From Legionella_C sp048541585 (GTDB taxonomy: Bacteria > Pseudomonadota > Gammaproteobacteria > Legionellales > Legionellaceae): a stretch of 64,000 nucleotides of DNA. How positions within the stretch are numbered: the first letter of the stretch is position 1; each line of letters begins with the position of its first letter. Shown here piece after piece: positions 53,667 to 62,184 of the stretch. The stretch spans positions 2,046,001 to 2,110,000 of the forward strand of contig NZ_CP183303.1 of the NCBI RefSeq assembly GCF_048541585.1, read 5' to 3'. Both the position numbers and the translations under genes were made by a program. The notes beneath the pieces are model-generated. The model had not been told where the DNA came from and did not search any database. It was given only the letters and a program-made list of their open reading frames with translations.

Positions 53667-54576
53667 CTTTAACTCTGTAGAACGACCAGCACTGTTCTGC
53701 TCTGTAATAACGGGATTATTAATATGTATACTTTCAAGTATAGTTTTATATATTAACGCTCACTATTATCACTATATGGGCAATAATTATTTCCCACCTT
53801 TTGCTTTAGAAGCTGGTTTTTGCTTATGCCTTATTTTAATTGGTCTGCGTTTACAATTTGCCAATAATAATTATTTTATTGAACTTACACAGGCATTTGC
53901 TGGTATTTACTTTACTATGTTCTTTATTGCTCTGGCGACTAATGCAATTCAATATAGTCCTTTCCCACCTATTGATAACTATATCCTTGCTTTAGAATCA
54001 AAATTGGGAATTGATTTACCAGCAATGATGGCCTGGACAGCTAACTATCCTAATTTTAAATTAATACTTGGGCTGTCTTATGATAGCCTGGCTTGGCAAA
54101 TGGGTTTTTTACCTTTATTAGTCACTTTACTTGCGCAATTTCCTAAAGTTTGGGAATATTTTTGCTTGTTATTAATTTCTGCTTTAATTGGCTTTACTTT
54201 TTACTATTTTTTTCCGACGACCGCGCCGGCAAGTATTTTAAAAAGCCCTTACTTTTTACCTGATCAATACATTACTGGTATAAAATTTTTTCAAATCCAT
54301 AATCATCAAATACCAAGCTCATTAGAAGGCGGCTTAATTGCTCTCCCTTCTTATCATGCCATCTGGGCTTGGTTATGTCTTTATTTAGTTCGGAGTATAA
54401 AGCCTCTGTTTATATTATTAACCCCTGTTACATTTTTTCTAACGTTAGCTTGTGTCTTACTAGGCTGGCATTATTTACTTGATATAGTTGGTAGCGCAAT
54501 AATATTGTTAGTTACCTATTTTATTTATTATACCCTTAAGAAAAAAAAGTTTTTTAACCGCATACGCCTTGCTTGA
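53653..54576 (+). CDS. PAP2-type membrane phosphatase/transferase
   Basis: A 307-residue membrane protein. The PAP2/inositol-phosphoceramide-synthase-like active site is split as Y-F-F-P-T-T-A-P, A-L-P-S-Y-H-A-I-W-A (catalytic His) and G-W-H-Y-L-L-D-I-V-G-S (second His, Asp). About seven transmembrane helices. These enzymes remove or move phosphate groups on lipid-linked substrates. The substrate is not known here; lipid A, undecaprenyl pyrophosphate and phosphoinositol lipids are possible. GTG start with a GAGAAG site; the overlap with the CsrA-like gene suggests coupling. Confidence 0.82.
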   Translation: MKLLSFNSVERPALFCSVITGLLICILSSIVLYINAHYYHYMGNNYFPPFALEAGFCLCLILIGLRLQFANNNYFIELTQAFAGIYFTMFFIALATNAIQYSPFPPIDNYILALESKLGIDLPAMMAWTANYPNFKLILGLSYDSLAWQMGFLPLLVTLLAQFPKVWEYFCLLLISALIGFTFYYFFPTTAPASILKSPYFLPDQYITGIKFFQIHNHQIPSSLEGGLIALPSYHAIWAWLCLYLVRSIKPLFILLTPVTFFLTLACVLLGWHYLLDIVGSAIILLVTYFIYYTLKKKKFFNRIRLA

Positions 54577-54606
54577 TTGCATTTGAGTGAATGCTTACAA
54601 AATTGT

Positions 54607-55521
54607 TTAGCCAATTTTAACAGGAATACCTGAAGGATAATTAATTTCTCCCTGAATTAATTTATCATTTTTAGCTTGTAAGTTTTTATATTTTTCTAAT
54701 AAATTTGTTACTAGCTTTTTTAAATTCATACCCTGATATTCAGCTAAAAGTGGATGTGCCTCGAGAAAGATAGCGCCATAGTCATAACCTAATTTAACAG
54801 GCTCATTAATAACTCTTACTGTAGTACCCACCTTGACATAATCAAATAATACTTCAATATCTTCTGGCATCATACGAATACAACCGGCACTTACTCGTGA
54901 GCCTACAATATCGCGCCGGTTTGTACCATGAATTAAGTAAGTTGGCCAACCTAACCTTAATACATGTCTACCTAAGGGATTTCCCTCGCCTGGCGGAAAT
55001 GCTTCTGGAATTGGTGTACCATGACGTGCAGCTTCCGCTCTAACATTGGCCGTTGGACGCCAAATGGGATCGCGCTCCTTAGTTACAACTTTTGTTACTC
55101 CAATAGGTGTTTTCCACCCTTCTCGACCAATACCAACAGGCATCGTGACTACAACGTTATCACCGGGCACATAATAGTAAAGTCTAAATTCTGCTAAATT
55201 AATAACTAACCCTTGGCGTGGCCCAGGCGGCAAAATATGTTGTGAAGGAATTAGAACTTTAGTTTGCGGATATAATGGCCGCAAGGGATCTAACTTCGGA
55301 TTGGCTTGCACCATTTCATGATAACCAATATCATAACGTATTCCTACATCGCTTAGTGTTTCTCCCGTTTTTACTGTTGCATACTGTATTTTACCAATTA
55401 AATCACTGTGTTCTGAAATAACCCATGTTGTTGCATGAGAAGTTAATGTAAAGAAGATGAAGAAGAAAAATAAACAACTAATAAAATAACAACTTGGCAG
55501 TATTAAGTAGTTAATTTTCAT
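54607..55521 (-). CDS. LysM-containing L,D-transpeptidase (ErfK/YbiS type)
   Basis: A 304-residue exported protein. Signal peptide or N-terminal anchor (about residues 10-30). A LysM domain (about 45-92; T-V-K-T-G-E-T-L-S-D-V-G-I-R-Y and A-N-P-K-L-D-P) binds peptidoglycan. The YkuD domain follows with I-H-G-T-N and S-A-G-C-I-R-M, the catalytic His and Cys. It cross-links peptidoglycan or attaches a lipoprotein to it. This type includes the EnhA-like proteins of Legionella. It is convergent with the PAP2 gene. Confidence 0.92.
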   Translation of the reverse strand: MKINYLILPSCYFISCLFFFFIFFTLTSHATTWVISEHSDLIGKIQYATVKTGETLSDVGIRYDIGYHEMVQANPKLDPLRPLYPQTKVLIPSQHILPPGPRQGLVINLAEFRLYYYVPGDNVVVTMPVGIGREGWKTPIGVTKVVTKERDPIWRPTANVRAEAARHGTPIPEAFPPGEGNPLGRHVLRLGWPTYLIHGTNRRDIVGSRVSAGCIRMMPEDIEVLFDYVKVGTTVRVINEPVKLGYDYGAIFLEAHPLLAEYQGMNLKKLVTNLLEKYKNLQAKNDKLIQGEINYPSGIPVKIG

Positions 55522-55737
55522 AGTTAAGCTTTTTTAATTTGTTAAATATAATTTAACTGATGATTAACAATAAAAGTAGCCTTTTATACTAGATATACTT
55601 TATTTCTTATTTATTAGATTTATTTTAAGAATGCAGAGTAAACAAATTACATAAATTCTCTTGTTAGATAACCATTACCATTCATATCCTTGCAAGCAAG
55701 ATATCTATTTTTATGTAGATCCAATTTAAGTACGAAG

Positions 55738-56020
55738 ATGGGTTTCCGCCTGCGCGGAAATGACAGCATGTTTAAGCTGTCTTATAGTAGTTTATGTGAA
55801 CAATTAAGTAAACTGACTTAAGAAAAACCCTGTCATACCCGCGCAGGCGGGTATCTATTTCTATGAAGGTTCAGTGCCAGTCTGAGGATGGATTTCCGCC
55901 TGCGCGGAAATGACAAAATCTTTGAGCAAGAGTGGTATGGCTTATGCAAAAAACGTTTAAACACATCAGCTATACTAACTTAAAAACAGTGCTGTCATAC
56001 CCGCGTAGGCGGGTATCTAT
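55738..56020. repeat. Tandem array of alternating palindromic repeats, family D
   Basis: Four units with conserved flanks: copy 1 at 55738-55764 (atgggtttccgcctgcgcgg...aaatgaca), copy 2 at 55831-55860 (tgtcatacccgcgcaggcgg...gtatctattt, reversed), copy 3 at 55888-55914 (like copy 1) and copy 4 at 55993-56020 (like copy 2). Copies 1 and 3 are 150 bases apart; copies 2 and 4 are 162 apart. This is a duplicated pair of facing palindromes, like a BIME. Confidence 0.8.
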
Positions 56021-56240
56021 CTATCAAAAATTATCCAATGATTAAATCAAGCTACTGAGGATTTTTTGTTCTATAAGATTTATTTTCATTACCTATTCTA
56101 TTTTTTATGCGTTTCTCTCTAGTAATTGCTTCATAGACGTCCGCATGAATTTCATAATAATCTTAGCGATGAATGTTGTATTTCGTGTTGTGTGTTTTGC
56201 AGGTTATATTATCTTACTTTAGTGCCAAGGCAGAAATAAT

Positions 56241-56265
56241 TTGCCCGACTGCGCGGGCATGAAAG
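56241..56265. repeat. Palindromic repeat, family D-like, diverged copy
   Basis: ttgcccgactgcgcgggcatgaaag. Arms gcccg and cgggc, flanked by atga. It shares the gcgcggg core with the array but not its sides. Confidence 0.55.
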
Positions 56266-56346
56266 ATTTTTTATCATATATACAGTAAATTTATATATGT
56301 TTTCTTAAAACTTGACGGTAACAATGCATCTTACCTTAGTTTCAAG

Positions 56347-56379
56347 AACAGCTTAAGCTAATGCTAAACTTAAGCTGTT
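56347..56379 (-). terminator. Hairpin after the fad operon (bidirectional terminator)
   Basis: An 11-base inverted repeat (aacagcttaag / cttaagctgtt) with an 11-base loop, five bases after the fadJ stop codon. On the plus strand it is followed by a T-run; on the minus strand the run is shorter, so it may stop transcripts from either side. Confidence 0.6.
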
Positions 56380-56383
56380 TTTA

Positions 56384-58420
56384 TTAATTAACACTTTTAC
56401 TAAATTGTTCGTCAAGCTTAAAACGTTGACCGTATTGGTTTTCTAGCTTAGCAAATAACGCATTTAACTTATCATGACCAAAATGTTTAGCATAATTCAT
56501 TGGTCCACCCCGAAATGGAGCAAAACCTGCTGCAAAAATCATTGCACCATCTAAAAGATCACTATCTGCGACAACCCCTTCTCGTAAGCAAGCAGCAGAT
56601 TCATTAACCATTCTTAAAATTAACCTATCTGCAATCTCTTGATAAGGCTTATCCGTTTGGGGTTTTTTCTTAATAGGTTTGCCGTTTTTATAGCGATAAA
56701 AACCTTCACCAGTTTTACGGCCAAGCTTACCGGCTTTAACCATATCGCGTAATTTCTGCGGAACAGTACCACCATAATGTTTAGTTAAATTTTCAGCCAC
56801 AGCTAAACAAACATCCATACCAACTGTATCTGCCAATTCTACAGGCCCCATAAACATCCCAAACTCTTTCGCAGCTTCATCAATCGTTTCACCAGTATAA
56901 CCTTCCTCAAGTAATTGCACGCATTCCATTAAATAAGGCATTAATACACGATTAACTAAGAAACCTGGGCTTGATTTTACAGGTAGAGGCAAACGACTAA
57001 TTTGATTTACAAACGCACAAGCCTTATCTTTAACTTCAGTTGTTGTTTTATTACTGCTGACAACTTCTACTAACTCCATTTTTGCCACTGGATTAAAATA
57101 GTGGATACCAACTAGTCGACTTGGATTAGCCATTACCGCACTTATTTCATCTAATGGAATACTGGAGGTGTTAGTTGCAATAATTGCATCAGCTTTTGCT
57201 TTTTCTTCTACCTCTTTCATAATGGCTTGTTTAACTTCTAAATTTTCAAATACCGCCTCAATAATTACATCAGCATTTGCGATACCAAAACCATTTGGGT
57301 CAGCAATTAACCTATCCATGGCTGCTTGAATTAAGCGAGGTTTTTTTAGTTTCTTTTTAAATAAAGTATATGCACGTGCGATAGCGGGTCCAATTTGCGC
57401 ATAAGATTTATCTTGTAAAGTAACTCTTAGTCCACGCAATGCACACCATGCAGCAATATCACCACCCATCACTCCAGCACCAATAACGTGAACATGTTCT
57501 GCCTTAAAATCACTTGCTTTAGCAAATCCTTTCATTCGCTCACGTAGTAAGAATGCTCGAATAAGATTTTTAGCAGTTTCACCGCGTGTAACTAACTGCT
57601 CAACTGAATCTATCTCTTTTAAATAAGCACGTTCCCCTTTACCCCCTTCCTTTTCCCATAAATCAATGGCGGCAAAAGGCGCAGGATAATGTTGCTTTCG
57701 TACTCGTTTTGCGACGTTATAACGAATGATTGGTGCCAATATAGGTCGTACCCAAGCATAATTAGTTAAAGATTCCATAAAAGTTGGTTGATGTTTTTTA
57801 GGTTTATTTTTAATAAAATAAACAGCAGCTCGCTTTAATTGCCGTACTGGCACAACATCATCAACAAATCCCATCGCCTTTGCTTTATAAGCCGCAATCG
57901 GTGCACCTGTTAAAATGACTTTAGTTAAAGCGTTAAAGCCACCAATTAATTGTACTAATCGAACTGTTCCACCCCAACCTGGATGAATACCTAACATAAT
58001 TTCTGGTAAGCCTAAACGTGTATCTGGCTCATCTGAAGCAACACGATAATCACAAGCTAAAGCTAACTCTAAGCCGCCGCCCATACAAAAACCATCAATC
58101 ATAGCAACTGTAGGTATAGTTAGAGCTTCTAATCGAGAAAAAACTGTTTGCCCTTTCCTTAAAAATTCTACCGCTTCATCGGGCGTTTGAAATTTTGAAA
58201 AAGCATTAACATCAGCACCTGCAATAAAGCCTTTATTTTTAGCAGAGTAAATCACTAAACCTTGTACTGAGGATTGTTTAGCAATTTCTTGTAAAATACT
58301 ATTTAATTCATCTAACACTTCTGCATTAATAGAATTTAATACACTACCTGCACGATCTATAGCTAACCAAATAATGTTTTGAGCATCTGTTTCAATTTTC
58401 CAGTGTTTATAGTTGTTCAT
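56384..58420 (-). CDS. fadJ: Bifunctional enoyl-CoA hydratase/3-hydroxyacyl-CoA dehydrogenase
   Basis: A 678-residue fusion that does two steps of beta-oxidation. N-terminal crotonase domain (about 1-190) with F-I-A-G-A-D-V-N-A-F and G-G-G-L-E-L-A-L-A-C-D-Y. The dehydrogenase has a Rossmann turn V-I-G-A-G-V-M-G-G-D-I-A near residue 315 and H-Y-F-N-P-V with the catalytic His. Two C-terminal helical domains follow. It is a FadJ/FadB-type enzyme; the FadJ name is chosen because the thiolase precedes it. The start overlaps the fadI stop by one base. Confidence 0.92.
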   Translation of the reverse strand: MNNYKHWKIETDAQNIIWLAIDRAGSVLNSINAEVLDELNSILQEIAKQSSVQGLVIYSAKNKGFIAGADVNAFSKFQTPDEAVEFLRKGQTVFSRLEALTIPTVAMIDGFCMGGGLELALACDYRVASDEPDTRLGLPEIMLGIHPGWGGTVRLVQLIGGFNALTKVILTGAPIAAYKAKAMGFVDDVVPVRQLKRAAVYFIKNKPKKHQPTFMESLTNYAWVRPILAPIIRYNVAKRVRKQHYPAPFAAIDLWEKEGGKGERAYLKEIDSVEQLVTRGETAKNLIRAFLLRERMKGFAKASDFKAEHVHVIGAGVMGGDIAAWCALRGLRVTLQDKSYAQIGPAIARAYTLFKKKLKKPRLIQAAMDRLIADPNGFGIANADVIIEAVFENLEVKQAIMKEVEEKAKADAIIATNTSSIPLDEISAVMANPSRLVGIHYFNPVAKMELVEVVSSNKTTTEVKDKACAFVNQISRLPLPVKSSPGFLVNRVLMPYLMECVQLLEEGYTGETIDEAAKEFGMFMGPVELADTVGMDVCLAVAENLTKHYGGTVPQKLRDMVKAGKLGRKTGEGFYRYKNGKPIKKKPQTDKPYQEIADRLILRMVNESAACLREGVVADSDLLDGAMIFAAGFAPFRGGPMNYAKHFGHDKLNALFAKLENQYGQRFKLDEQFSKSVN

Positions 58421-59733
58421 TATCCTTTTACCTCAGTCACTCTTTCTAAATACATTGCCCCACCTTGGCCACCACCAATACAAATTGCAGCCATACCATG
58501 AGTACCATTTGTTTGTTTTAATGATTGTAAGGTATGGAGAACAATTCTTGCGCCACTTGCTCCAATTGGATGTCCAACTGCAACTGCTCCGCCATCTTTA
58601 TTTACTTTATCCAAAGAAGGTGCTCCAAGCGCCTGTTTTAATCCTAATTGCTCACGACAATACTCTGTATCATCCCAGGCAGCTAAACAACCTAAAACTT
58701 GGGCAGCAAACGCTTCATTAATTTCCCAGCAATCTAAATCGCTTGGCTTTAAATGATGGCGTTCTAAAATAGGCGTAGCTGCATGTACGGGTCCAAGACC
58801 CATATGAGCTGGATCTAGTGCTGCCCATTGAACATCTACAATTCGACCTAATACGGGCAAATTATATTTTTTAACAGCATCAGCACTGGCTAAAAGTAAC
58901 AAACAAGCCCCATCGGTAACTTGGGAGCTATTCCCTGCAGTAACCATCCCATATTTCTTATCAAAGAACGGTTTAAGCGTACCTAATTTTTCAATTGTAG
59001 TATCTTCTCTTAAGCCTGTATCTCGGGTATAAACTTGCCCTTTATTATCAATAATAGGCGTTACTTCTGTCATACGTCCTTCAGCATAAGCTCGTGCTAA
59101 ACGTTGATGACTCTCATACGCAAAAGTATCCATTTGTTCACGAGTAATATTAAAGCGATAAGCAACTTTTTCAGCAGTCTGCCCCATGTTTAAACCCACA
59201 ATAGGGTCAGTCAAACCACGTAATAAGGCAATAACAGGTGCTAAATAGCCTGGCTTAAATTGCATAGCTAGACGTGCCCGCTGGCCTACACTTTTCGCAG
59301 CCATCCAACTTCCTAACCATGAAGCCATTTTTTGATTAAACAGTAAAGGAGCATGGCTCATTGCCTCAGTGCCACCCGCTAGAATTAAGTCGCTTCGACC
59401 AGAAGAAATTTGTAAGGCAGCATTATCTAAGGCTTGTAGACCTGAAGCACAATTACGCATAACCGTAAAAGCCGGCATCCGGTGACCACACCCTAATCGT
59501 AATGATATTACACGCGCAATATTTGCTTCATCAGGGCCAGGCATAGCTGCACCAATAATAACCTCATCTAGATCAGTAGGTGAAAAAGGTTGACGACTTA
59601 ATAAAGACATGCCCGCAGCTACTGCTAAATCAGAACCACTAAAAGGTCCTACATTTTTAGCTTTAAGAAAAGGGGTACGATTGCCATCTACTACATACAC
59701 ATCCCTACCACCTAGATTCGACTTGTGTTTCAT
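58420..59733 (-). CDS. fadI: Acetyl-CoA C-acyltransferase (3-ketoacyl-CoA thiolase)
   Basis: A 437-residue thiolase that ends each cycle of beta-oxidation. Active-site Cys in N-C-A-S-G-L-Q-A-L-D, a His in N-E-A-F-A-A-Q and G-H-P-I-G-A-S-G-A, and the second Cys in C-I-G-G-G-Q-G-G-A. An earlier start at 59748 is possible, but the ATG at 59733 has AGGAGG close upstream. It overlaps fadJ by one base (TAATG). FadI fits its length; FadA is the alternative. Confidence 0.92.
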   Translation of the reverse strand: MKHKSNLGGRDVYVVDGNRTPFLKAKNVGPFSGSDLAVAAGMSLLSRQPFSPTDLDEVIIGAAMPGPDEANIARVISLRLGCGHRMPAFTVMRNCASGLQALDNAALQISSGRSDLILAGGTEAMSHAPLLFNQKMASWLGSWMAAKSVGQRARLAMQFKPGYLAPVIALLRGLTDPIVGLNMGQTAEKVAYRFNITREQMDTFAYESHQRLARAYAEGRMTEVTPIIDNKGQVYTRDTGLREDTTIEKLGTLKPFFDKKYGMVTAGNSSQVTDGACLLLLASADAVKKYNLPVLGRIVDVQWAALDPAHMGLGPVHAATPILERHHLKPSDLDCWEINEAFAAQVLGCLAAWDDTEYCREQLGLKQALGAPSLDKVNKDGGAVAVGHPIGASGARIVLHTLQSLKQTNGTHGMAAICIGGGQGGAMYLERVTEVKG

Positions 59734-59778
59734 TACTCCTCCTATCATTCATCATGCGCTTAGTAGTCACTGCAATTA

Positions 59779-59896
59779 TATAGCGCTATCCACTAAGTTT
59801 TATACTGCTACAAGATTGCAAAGCTCAGCCAACGCCATTACATACCTTAGCCTCACTCACTTGCGCCTAATCTAAAACTTAGTGGATGGCGCTATA
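59779..59896. mobile_element. MITE-like element with 22-base inverted repeats
   Basis: tatagcgctatccactaagttt (59779-59800) and aaacttagtggatggcgctata (59875-59896) are inverted copies matching at 21 of 22 bases. They enclose 74 bases with no gene. The size (118 bases) and a TA at each outer end suggest a MITE that uses an IS630/Tc1-type transposase elsewhere. Confidence 0.72.
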
Positions 59897-60112
59897 AGGG
59901 TCTACCCTGAACTATTTAAATATCAGAAGTTTACACTAAATTTGTATAAATCAGAATGAAATGGACAGCAAAGATAATTACTAACGTGAATTCTGAATAA
60001 GCCTTATAAATTTATCACCATTTATATAAAAGATAGCAGTTAATGAACCATTTCGTAAATTATATTAGATAACTTAAATCAATATTTTTTAATACGAATT
60101 TCATGCATGAGA

Positions 60113-60140
60113 TTGACGTGACGAAAATAACTGTTATACT
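60113..60140 (+). promoter_or_regulatory. Sigma-70 promoter of the tRNA genes
   Basis: TTGACG (-35, 60113-60118), a 16-base spacer, and TATACT (-10, 60135-60140) with an extended TG one base before. Then a GC-rich discriminator (tcgccgc), typical of growth-rate-regulated tRNA promoters. The tRNA-Ser begins 15 bases after the -10. Confidence 0.8.
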
Positions 60141-60154
60141 TCGCCGCATTACTT

Positions 60155-60244
60155 GGAGAGATGGCCGAGTGGTCGAAGGCGCTCCCCTGCTAAGGGAGTA
60201 TGGGAGAAATCCCATCGAGGGTTCGAATCCCTCTCTCTCCGCCA
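60155..60244 (+). tRNA. tRNA-Ser (anticodon GCT)
   Basis: A 90-base class II tRNA with a long variable arm. Acceptor arms ggagaga/tctctcc match, followed by G and an encoded CCA. Anticodon loop ctgctaa in the stem ctccc/gggag gives GCT, for Ser AGC/AGT codons. T-arm ends ggttcgaatcc. Confidence 0.96.
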
Positions 60245-60251
60245 GTCATAC

Positions 60252-60328
60252 GCGCCCGTAGCTCAGTTGGATAGAGTATCTGGCTACGAACCAGGGGGTC
60301 GGAGGTTCGAATCCTTCCGGGCGCGCCA
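60252..60328 (+). tRNA. tRNA-Arg (anticodon ACG)
   Basis: A 77-base tRNA with encoded CCA. Acceptor arms gcgcccg/cgggcgc. Anticodon loop ctacgaa gives ACG (read as ICG), for Arg CGN. It lies 7 bases after tRNA-Ser and shares its promoter. Its 3' end is likely an integration site, since an integrase remnant lies 101 bases on. Confidence 0.96.
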
Positions 60329-60428
60329 TTTTTGGCTGGTCTATTCCAAAGACATGAGTTGCAAATTACAGATATGCTCATCAAAATAGTGGTGTAGCAA
60401 AATTGTAACACTTCCTTTTCTACACTGG

Positions 60429-60677
60429 TTACAAGTAACCATTTTTACCACATGCTAATGAACTAATTCTATTTGCAGCTATTTGTAAATGAGCACTTGA
60501 AAGATGTGCATATCGCAACACCATTTCAAAATTTGACCATCCGCCTAGCTGCTGTAACTCTTGTAAGCTTATTCCATTTTGAACATGCCAACTTGCCCAA
60601 GTATGCCTTAAATCATGCCAGCGAAAATTATCTATACCAGCTCGCTTTAAAGCATTTTTCCAAGCTTTCGTATTACA
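60429..60677 (-). pseudogene. Tyrosine recombinase (phage-type integrase), C-terminal remnant
   Basis: Minus-strand translation gives N-T-K-A-W-K-N-A-L-K-R-A-G, then R-W-H-D-L-R-H-T-W-A-S-W (catalytic Arg and His), L-Q-Q-L-G-G-W-S-N-F (His position changed to Trp as is frequent) and L-R-Y-A-H-L-S (Tyr nucleophile), ending with a normal stop at 60429. The frame is broken by a stop at 60678-60680 just before, so only about 80 C-terminal residues are left. It faces the tRNA-Arg gene, which fits an integrated element whose int was next to attL. Confidence 0.85.
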
Positions 60678-61040
60678 TTACTCAATCGCAAAATTTTTTA
60701 AGATATTAAATATAACTAAATTATTGCGCTATTATAATGAGGCAAAATTAAGCTAAAATCTGCGGCTCATATAATTAGATTAAAGAATGGGAGGCAGCGA
60801 TGGCTATTAATACAGCTGACATATTAAAACTACGCAGATTCAATTTGTAAGTGCAATTGTTAGCTTTCAACAAATCACTCTGATATTAATTTAAATTTTA
60901 TATAATTAATATCTCTTTAATTTTTCAATCGAGCAATGTTGTTTAAATAAGCATAAAGTAAAAATATCGTTTCTTCATTTACTATATTATGTTATTTTTC
61001 AGCATGTTGCCAGTCACTTTCTATAAAGGAATAGTTAAAA
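60678..61040. other. Short intergenic stretch in the decayed island
   Basis: AT-rich, 363 bases, no long gene. A TATAAT at 60733-60738 and a 16-codon frame with a strong ribosome site (60800-60850, listed separately) are the only features. Confidence 0.5.
60800..60850 (+). pseudogene. 16-codon frame with strong ribosome site, possible gene start remnant
   Basis: A GGGAGG site lies five bases before ATG. The frame reads M-A-I-N-T-A-D-I-L-K-L-R-R-F-N-L and then a stop. The first 12 residues recall the start of elongation factor Ts, but nothing after it does. It could be the leftover 5' end of a gene, or a leader peptide. Low certainty. Confidence 0.25.
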
Positions 61041-61508
61041 ATGCAATTTCTATCAAATTTTTTTAAGCGAATTAGTGCTCCTACTAGTTTAACCAGTAGA
61101 CGGGAATTTACATCTTTAGGGCCAATCGCGGAACCTGCATGCACTATTTCAAATATACCCATGCTTGCAGTAGCTTTTTATTATAATGACCCTACACTGA
61201 TGTTTGCAGCAACTGCTTCAGCTCTAAGCCATGCTATTCTTAACCAGGGATTACATGATCTTGATATGATGGGTGTTGCCCTAATTGGTATTAAGGCAAT
61301 TGGAAATAGCAGACTTATCTTAAATAATCCCCAATTACTCCTAGTAGGTGCTTTTGCAATGGCTGTAAACCTTGTAGACACTAACGTTACGCGAAGATAC
61401 CCTGAATTAGTAGGGCCTTGGTTGCATGTTGCTTGGCATTTGATGGCTGCTGTCGCGATGCAACAATTTGATAGTGCTCTAAATCAAGAAATGCAAATGA
61501 ACTTATAA
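61041..61508 (+). CDS. Small membrane protein of unknown function
   Basis: 155 residues, with about four hydrophobic segments (about residues 38-55, 56-74, 78-92, 97-112, the first three short) and a polar N-terminus. A-A-T-A-S-A-L-S-H-A-I-L-N-Q-G and L-H-V-A-W-H-L-M-A-A-V-A-M-Q contain His residues that might bind a metal or cofactor, but no family is known to me. It is intact, in the decayed island, and its end overlaps the IS30 fragment by 6 bases on the other strand. Confidence 0.6.
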   Translation: MQFLSNFFKRISAPTSLTSRREFTSLGPIAEPACTISNIPMLAVAFYYNDPTLMFAATASALSHAILNQGLHDLDMMGVALIGIKAIGNSRLILNNPQLLLVGAFAMAVNLVDTNVTRRYPELVGPWLHVAWHLMAAVAMQQFDSALNQEMQMNL

Positions 61509-61865
61509 AAATTGGCTACATCTTCGAACATTCATTAGTGTATTGAGTTTTTCATCTGGCGTAACAAAACCCAATGACTTCCAAGGGTGTGAATTTAATC
61601 GAGTAGTTATTTTTTGGATTTTCTCTGAGTCAAATTAGAAAATGAGCTACCCTTTGGAATATACTGGCGAATTAAACCGTTAGTATTTTGATTTAGGCCA
61701 TGTTCCCATGAATGATATAGATGAGCAAAATACATGTTCGCCTCCAAACTTTTAGTTATAAATTCATGTTGAGTAAACTTACAACCATTGTCTGATGTAA
61801 TCGTTAACACGGCTGGTTTAATAGGTAACAAAGAAACCAAAGCTTCGCTCTTTAGTAATTGAGAT
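61503..61865 (-). pseudogene. IS30-family transposase remnant, frameshifted
   Basis: On the minus strand, T-S-D-N-G-C-K-F-T-Q-H-E and A-H-L-Y-H-S-W-E-H-G-L-N-Q-N-T-N-G-L-I-R are IS30 transposase core motifs, with the DDE-type Asp and Glu visible. The frame breaks near 61610-61630, after which the next frame continues with R-L-N-S-H-P-W-K-S-L-G-F-V-T-P-D-E, the usual C-terminal part, to a stop at 61503. The N-terminal domain is missing: a stop in frame lies near 61866. So it is a truncated, frameshifted copy. Confidence 0.85.
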
Positions 61866-61939
61866 TAAAAATTTAATTTGTATTATTTTTACATGGGCTT
61901 TTTGTTAAGAGAAGCTCTAAGTTAGTAGCAAATTTATAG

Positions 61940-62101
61940 CCAAAGTGGCTTAAGAACCAGAGCTATCATAGCTTGCATGTTGAGTCCTCACCAGCTGCGT
62001 TAAAATTTTATAGAAATAAGGGTTATATCAAAATGCCGTTTGGTGATCCGGATGGCTATGAAGGAGATGCTCGAGATATTGCGGTAGGGAAGATATTATG
62101 A
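61940..62101 (+). pseudogene. GNAT acetyltransferase, C-terminal remnant
   Basis: Translation gives L-H-V-E-S-S-P-A-A-L-K-F-Y-R-N-K-G-Y, the last helix and strand of a GNAT domain, with A-A-L-K-F-Y typical, then M-P-F-G-D-P-D-G-Y-E and a stop. In-frame stop tag is directly upstream (61937-61939). Only 53 residues are left, so it is a broken gene. Confidence 0.75.
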
Positions 62102-62184
62102 TTCAAATTGAAAAAATAAAGGGTGAAGTGGCTCAAGTCATGTGTCAAACAATCACAGAAGATTTAATCAAAGTGTTTACTTGA
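62098..62184 (+). pseudogene. GNAT acetyltransferase, N-terminal remnant
   Basis: The 28-codon frame M-I-Q-I-E-K-I-K-G-E-V-A-Q-V-M-C-Q-T-I-T recalls the start of some GNAT proteins and is then cut by a stop. Its ATG overlaps the stop of the preceding fragment (ATGA), so the two were once a coupled pair of acetyltransferase genes. Confidence in the family is modest because it is so short. Confidence 0.45.

Larger units (their letters stand above)
55522..56383. other. Intergenic region dominated by a palindromic repeat array
   Basis: No gene is seen in 862 bases. Four alternating palindromic units lie at 55738-56020 (listed separately) and a fifth, weaker one at 56241-56265. The rest is AT-rich. 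The region separates the L,D-transpeptidase from the fad genes. Confidence 0.7.

Noticed and set aside
55738..56020. CRISPR array
   Set aside because: The units alternate in orientation and the spacing is about 60-105 bases, not short uniform spacers; no cas gene is near.
60153..60389. Open frame over tRNA-Ser and tRNA-Arg on the plus strand
   Set aside because: Its sequence is the translation of the two tRNA genes. Such frames are a known source of false proteins.
60190..60411. Open frame antisense to the tRNAs (with G-R-I-R-T-S-D-P-L-V-R-S-Q)
   Set aside because: This is the classic false protein read from the complement of tRNA genes.
60473..60709. 78-codon plus-strand frame after tRNA-Arg
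   Set aside because: It is the reverse strand of the integrase remnant, which has clear catalytic motifs on the minus strand.
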